A program made the position numbers and the translations under genes. Shown in pieces: positions 60,722 through 64,000 of a DNA stretch of 64,000 bases; position 1 is the first letter of the stretch, and every line of letters begins with the position of its first letter. This DNA comes from Actinomyces sp. (GTDB taxonomy: Bacteria > Actinomycetota > Actinomycetes > Actinomycetales > Actinomycetaceae). The DNA is taken from assembly GCF_029851875.1 (NCBI RefSeq), contig NZ_JARKVC010000039.1:1-64000 (forward strand), given 5' to 3'. Under the pieces are notes generated by a model. It did no database searches. It worked only from the letters and a program-made list of their open reading frames with translations, and was not told where the DNA came from.

Positions 60722-63583
60722 ATGGCCACTCGTCGTACCTCCTCGCCCTCCTCGCCTCGCGCTGGCGCCAAGCGCTCCCGGCCCGCCGCTGCCAGGCCGA
60801 CCACGCCTGAAGCCGACTCCGCGGGATCCGGCCGCTACCGGCGTACCGCGTGGGCCTTCCTGATCCTCGCGCTGGCCGCGGTGACCGGACTGCGTGAGTG
60901 GTTTGGCGTCTCCGGCGCCGCGGGTGCGCTTCTCCACCACATCGCGGCCGGGCCGCTGGGCGTCCTGGGCGTCACGGTGCCGGTGCTGCTGGGTGCGCTG
61001 GGGATCGCCATGCTGCGTGCTCACCACCTGGCTCCGGTCCACGCTCGGGTGGCGGTGGGCTGCCTGGGCGTGCTGGCTGGCGTGACCGGCATCATCCAGG
61101 TCGTCAGCGGCAACCCGCCCCTCTCGCGCGGGATCGCTGCTGTCGAGGAGGCGGGAGGCCTGCTGGGGTGGGTGGTCGGCTACCCCCTGGCGGTCCTCTT
61201 CTCCGCCGTCGGCGCCGTCATCCTGTTTGTCCTCCTCATCGTCTTCTCGCTGCTGGTGCTCACCGGCGTCACGGTGGCTGACCTGCGCGAGCGCCTGTCA
61301 GGGGACAGCCAGGAGACGGGCGAGACGGACGAGGAGAGCGACTCTCTGGCGCTGCGCCTGCTGGACCGCGTGCGTGCTCACCGGCAGGAGACCCGTTCGG
61401 CGGCGCTGGACTCCTACGACGGCGACGAGCCCTTCCGCTCAGCCCTCCAGACTGAGCAGAGCGAGCCGCCTGCCCGCAAGCGTGGCAGCGGACGGCGCAG
61501 CCGTCGCACTGACGACCAGGCTCCGACGCGTCAGCTCGCCTCCCCGCAGGATGACAGCCACGCGTCGGGCGGCCAGGAGGTCTTTGACCTCGAGACCCAC
61601 GACGGCGACGCGACCTCCGTGCTCGGGGCGGGGGACGCCGTCGCGCACGCCGCCTCCGGCACGCCGGCCTCCGCCTCCACGCCGGCTGGGGCGAGCGCGC
61701 CGTCCTCGGCGGCGCTGCGGCGTCGTCCCTCCAGGCAGGGACGGCCCGGGGCTACCACGCTGCTGGACCAGCGCCCGGTACCGACCACTGAGCCTGACGC
61801 CGTGACCCAGGAGACGCCGTTGGCGGCGCTGGCCGAGGCCGAGCCGGACCTGGCTGATGAGCTGGCCATGGGCGCAGGCCTGGAGCTGCCTGACGGCACG
61901 GTCTACTCCCTGCCTGCCGACGACCTGCTGGAACCCGGCCCGGGGCACGCCACGCGGACCGAGGCCAACGACGCGATCGTCGACAAGCTGCAGGACGTCT
62001 TCACCGAGTTCGGCGTGGACGCCACCGTCACCGGTTACACCCGTGGCCCCCAGGTCACCCGCTACGAGGTTCACCTGGGGCGCGGCGTCAACGTCTCGCG
62101 CGTGACCAGCCAGGCCAAGAACATCGCCTACGCGGTGGGAAGCGACGAGATCCGCCTGCTCACCCCCATTCCTGGCAAGAGCGCCATCGGTGTGGAGATC
62201 CCCAACTCTGACCGCGAGATGGTCAAGCTCGGGGACGTGCTGCGCTCGGGGGCTGCCAGGAAGCAGGCCCACCCGCTGGTGGTGGGTCTGGGCAAGAACG
62301 TCGAGGGCGACTACGTCGTCACCAACCTGGCCAAGACCCCGCACCTGCTTGTGGCCGGTCAGACCGGATCGGGTAAGTCCTCCTTCGTCAACTCCATGAT
62401 CACCTCCATCATGATGCGGGCCACCCCGCAGGAGGTGCGCATGGTGCTGGTGGACCCCAAGCGCGTGGAGCTGACGATCTACGAGGGTATCCCGCACCTG
62501 ATCACCCCTATCATCACCAGCCCCAAGAAGGCCGCCGAGGCCCTGGAGTGGGTGGTGCGGGAGATGGACGCCCGCTACGACGACCTGGCCTCCTTCGGCT
62601 TCAAGCACATCGACGACTTCAACAAGGCGGTGCGCGCCGGCGAGGTCACACCCCTGGAGGGCTCTGCCCGGGTCATCAGCCCCTACCCCTACCTGCTGGT
62701 GGTGGTTGACGAGCTCGCCGACCTCATGATGACGGCGCCCAAGGACGTCGAGGCCTCGATCCAGCGCATCACCCAGCTGGCGCGTGCCGCCGGCATCCAC
62801 CTGGTGCTGGCCACCCAGCGCCCGGTCGCCCAGGTGGTCACGGGCCTGATCAAGTCCAACGTCCCCTCGCGCCTCGCCTTCGCCACGGCCTCACAGCTGG
62901 ACTCGCGCGTCATCCTGGACCAGAACGGTGCGGAGACCCTCACGGGTCAGGGAGACGCCCTGTACCTGGGACCTGGTGCCTCAGCGCCGGTGCGTATCCA
63001 GGGCTCGTGGGTCACCGAGTCCGAGATCCGTGCCGTGGTGGCGCACGTGAAGCAGCAGCTGGAGCCGGAGTACCGCGAGGACGTCATCGTCCCCGAGGTC
63101 AAGAAGCAGATCGACGAGGAGATCGGCGACGACATGGACCTGCTGCTGCAGGCCGCCGAGCTCATCATCACCAGCCAGTTCGGGTCCACCTCCATGCTCC
63201 AGCGCAAGCTGCGCGTGGGCTTTGCCAAGGCCGGCCGCCTCATGGACCTGCTGGAGACACGCGAGGTCGTGGGCCCCTCGGAGGGCTCCAAGGCCCGCGA
63301 GGTACTGGTCCAGCCCGAGCAGCTGGAGGAGACGCTCGCCTGGATCAAGGGCGAGGCAAGCGCTCCGGGAAGCCGGGAGGAGTCCTCGGCTGACGCCGTC
63401 GGCGCGGGCGCCCCAGCGGCCGGTGCTCCCGCGGGCGGGGAGCCAGGCCCCGCCGTCACGGACCGCTACGCCACCGACCCGCTCCACCGCGACCTGGCGG
63501 AGTCGGAGTCCTGGGAGGACACAGCCGCCGAGGAGGACTCGGAGGACGCCTGGAGCCTGACCGGCCGCGGCGCCTCCTGGTGA
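60722..63583 (+). CDS. ftsK: FtsK/SpoIIIE DNA translocase
   Basis: Septum-anchored motor (953 aa) that pumps chromosomal DNA during division. Four membrane helices lie in the first 190 residues. A long acidic/Ala/Ser-rich linker follows (about 195-385). The motor domain has Walker [11 protein letters not shown] (about 545-554) and Walker [14 protein letters not shown] (about 657-669). The C-terminal gamma winged helix reads [20 protein letters not shown] (about 824-843), which reads the orienting sequences of the chromosome. The polar tail ends in [15 protein letters not shown]. The frame is intact. Confidence 0.96.
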   Translation: MATRRTSSPSSPRAGAKRSRPAAARPTTPEADSAGSGRYRRTAWAFLILALAAVTGLREWFGVSGAAGALLHHIAAGPLGVLGVTVPVLLGALGIAMLRAHHLAPVHARVAVGCLGVLAGVTGIIQVVSGNPPLSRGIAAVEEAGGLLGWVVGYPLAVLFSAVGAVILFVLLIVFSLLVLTGVTVADLRERLSGDSQETGETDEESDSLALRLLDRVRAHRQETRSAALDSYDGDEPFRSALQTEQSEPPARKRGSGRRSRRTDDQAPTRQLASPQDDSHASGGQEVFDLETHDGDATSVLGAGDAVAHAASGTPASASTPAGASAPSSAALRRRPSRQGRPGATTLLDQRPVPTTEPDAVTQETPLAALAEAEPDLADELAMGAGLELPDGTVYSLPADDLLEPGPGHATRTEANDAIVDKLQDVFTEFGVDATVTGYTRGPQVTRYEVHLGRGVNVSRVTSQAKNIAYAVGSDEIRLLTPIPGKSAIGVEIPNSDREMVKLGDVLRSGAARKQAHPLVVGLGKNVEGDYVVTNLAKTPHLLVAGQTGSGKSSFVNSMITSIMMRATPQEVRMVLVDPKRVELTIYEGIPHLITPIITSPKKAAEALEWVVREMDARYDDLASFGFKHIDDFNKAVRAGEVTPLEGSARVISPYPYLLVVVDELADLMMTAPKDVEASIQRITQLARAAGIHLVLATQRPVAQVVTGLIKSNVPSRLAFATASQLDSRVILDQNGAETLTGQGDALYLGPGASAPVRIQGSWVTESEIRAVVAHVKQQLEPEYREDVIVPEVKKQIDEEIGDDMDLLLQAAELIITSQFGSTSMLQRKLRVGFAKAGRLMDLLETREVVGPSEGSKAREVLVQPEQLEETLAWIKGEASAPGSREESSADAVGAGAPAAGAPAGGEPGPAVTDRYATDPLHRDLAESESWEDTAAEEDSEDAWSLTGRGASW

Positions 63584-63637
63584 GTCCTCAGCCGCGGGGC
63601 AGGGGGACCGGGGCCTCCATGCCGCACAGGGTCAGGC

Positions 63638-63643
63638 TAGGCT
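63638..63643 (+). promoter_or_regulatory. -10 element, likely leaderless start of pgsA
   Basis: TAGGCT ends 7 bases before the ATG at 63651. Confidence 0.45.
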
Positions 63644-63650
63644 GTGGGTG

Positions 63651-64000
63651 ATGAGCGAGATCACCACCTCAAGCACCCCTTCCGGCGCTGTCCCCCGCAC
63701 CGGGCAGGCGCCGCTGGTCAACGTCGCCAACGCGCTGACGGTTCTGCGTCTGCTGCTGGTGCCAGTTTTTACCTGGCTCATGCTGCAGCCGGGGGAGGGG
63801 ATGAGGCTTGCCGCCACGCTGGTCTTCATCATCGCCTCGATCACGGACCGCCTGGACGGGCAGCTGGCGCGCTCTCGTGGGCTCATCACGAACTTCGGCA
63901 AGATCGCGGACCCGATCGCGGACAAGGCGCTGACGCTGTCCGCCTTCATCCTGCTGTCGGTGGCGGGCCGGCTGTGGTGGTGGGTGACTCTCGTCATCCT
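63651..64000 (+). CDS. pgsA: CDP-diacylglycerol-glycerol-3-phosphate 3-phosphatidyltransferase (partial)
   Basis: The 5' part of a gene that continues past the window; 116 codons are visible. After a polar start (MSEITTSSTPSGAVPRTGQ) comes LVNVANALTVLRLLLVP, the typical first helix, then the CDP-alcohol phosphotransferase motif: DRLDGQLARSRG (about 64-75) and KIADPIADKA (about 84-93), giving the DxxDGxxAR...GxxxDxxxD metal and substrate site in full. The enzyme makes phosphatidylglycerol phosphate in the membrane. Its place after ftsK matches pgsA in mycobacteria; a phosphatidylinositol-type synthase is less likely given this position. Confidence 0.88.
   Translation, partial: MSEITTSSTPSGAVPRTGQAPLVNVANALTVLRLLLVPVFTWLMLQPGEGMRLAATLVFIIASITDRLDGQLARSRGLITNFGKIADPIADKALTLSAFILLSVAGRLWWWVTLVI

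Overview
The window is 64 kb of very G+C-rich, densely coded DNA from a high-GC Gram-positive bacterium (Actinobacteria). The evidence is the G/C-ending codon use, the class-typical families (DUF3039, DUF2017, DUF3054 and DUF3516 proteins, ribonuclease J next to FtsK and PgsA) and a block pncB / clpS / DUF2017 / murI / metallo-beta-lactamase protein / rdgB / rph whose order recalls mycobacteria and other actinobacteria. An Actinomyces-like (Actinomycetaceae) host is my best guess, but that is inference. There are no rRNA genes, insertion sequences, CRISPR arrays, phage genes or replication origin.

Layout. 1-4.1 kb: HU protein, a two-gene ABC transporter and nagB. 4.3-18 kb: housekeeping genes (DUF3039 protein, helicase, NAPRTase, ClpS, DUF2017, glutamate racemase, metallo-beta-lactamase protein, rdgB, rph, tRNA-Leu, peroxiredoxin, tRNA-Lys, proline iminopeptidase, an ATP-grasp protein, YccF and YbaK proteins). 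18-40 kb: a large L-rhamnoside utilisation region. 40.2-42.9 kb: a DUF3516 helicase. 43.2-45.7 kb: a less G+C-rich three-gene ABC exporter operon. 45.9-52.0 kb: four consecutive alanine/glycine:cation symporter paralogues. 52.2-57.4 kb: FAH-family protein, MFS exporter, MalY-type aminotransferase and gltX. 57.5-57.9 kb: tRNA-Gln and two tRNA-Glu. 58.0-64.0 kb: ribonuclease J, a PfkB kinase, FtsK and the start of pgsA.

The rhamnoside region is the most interesting part. It holds two GH78 rhamnosidases (one frameshifted near its 3' end), a GH78-like gene broken by three frameshifts, a GH106 rhamnosidase, a GH1 glucosidase beside an MFS gene with an in-frame amber codon, and a compact operon rhaM-MFS-rhaI-rhaB-rhaD. 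A LacI-type repressor gene is divergent from rhaM. I see the same near-palindrome, TTGAAnCGnTTCAA, in front of five transcription units of the locus, with a second copy in the lacI-rhaM gap, so the repressor probably controls the whole regulon. A TetR gene divergent from the MFS/GH1 pair has its own 50-base nested dyad. The glycosidases carry no signal peptides, so rhamnosides (perhaps rhamnosyl-glucosides such as flavonoid rutinosides) are probably imported whole and cleaved in the cytoplasm. All five apparent coding lesions of the window fall within 9 kb of this locus, which looks like a pathway partly decaying or a locally bad assembly.

Other points of note are a 67-base palindromic element present twice (52.1 and 54.3 kb), many genes with a -10-like TAnnnT hexamer only 5-7 bases before the start codon (probable leaderless mRNAs), and several strong hairpins between genes.
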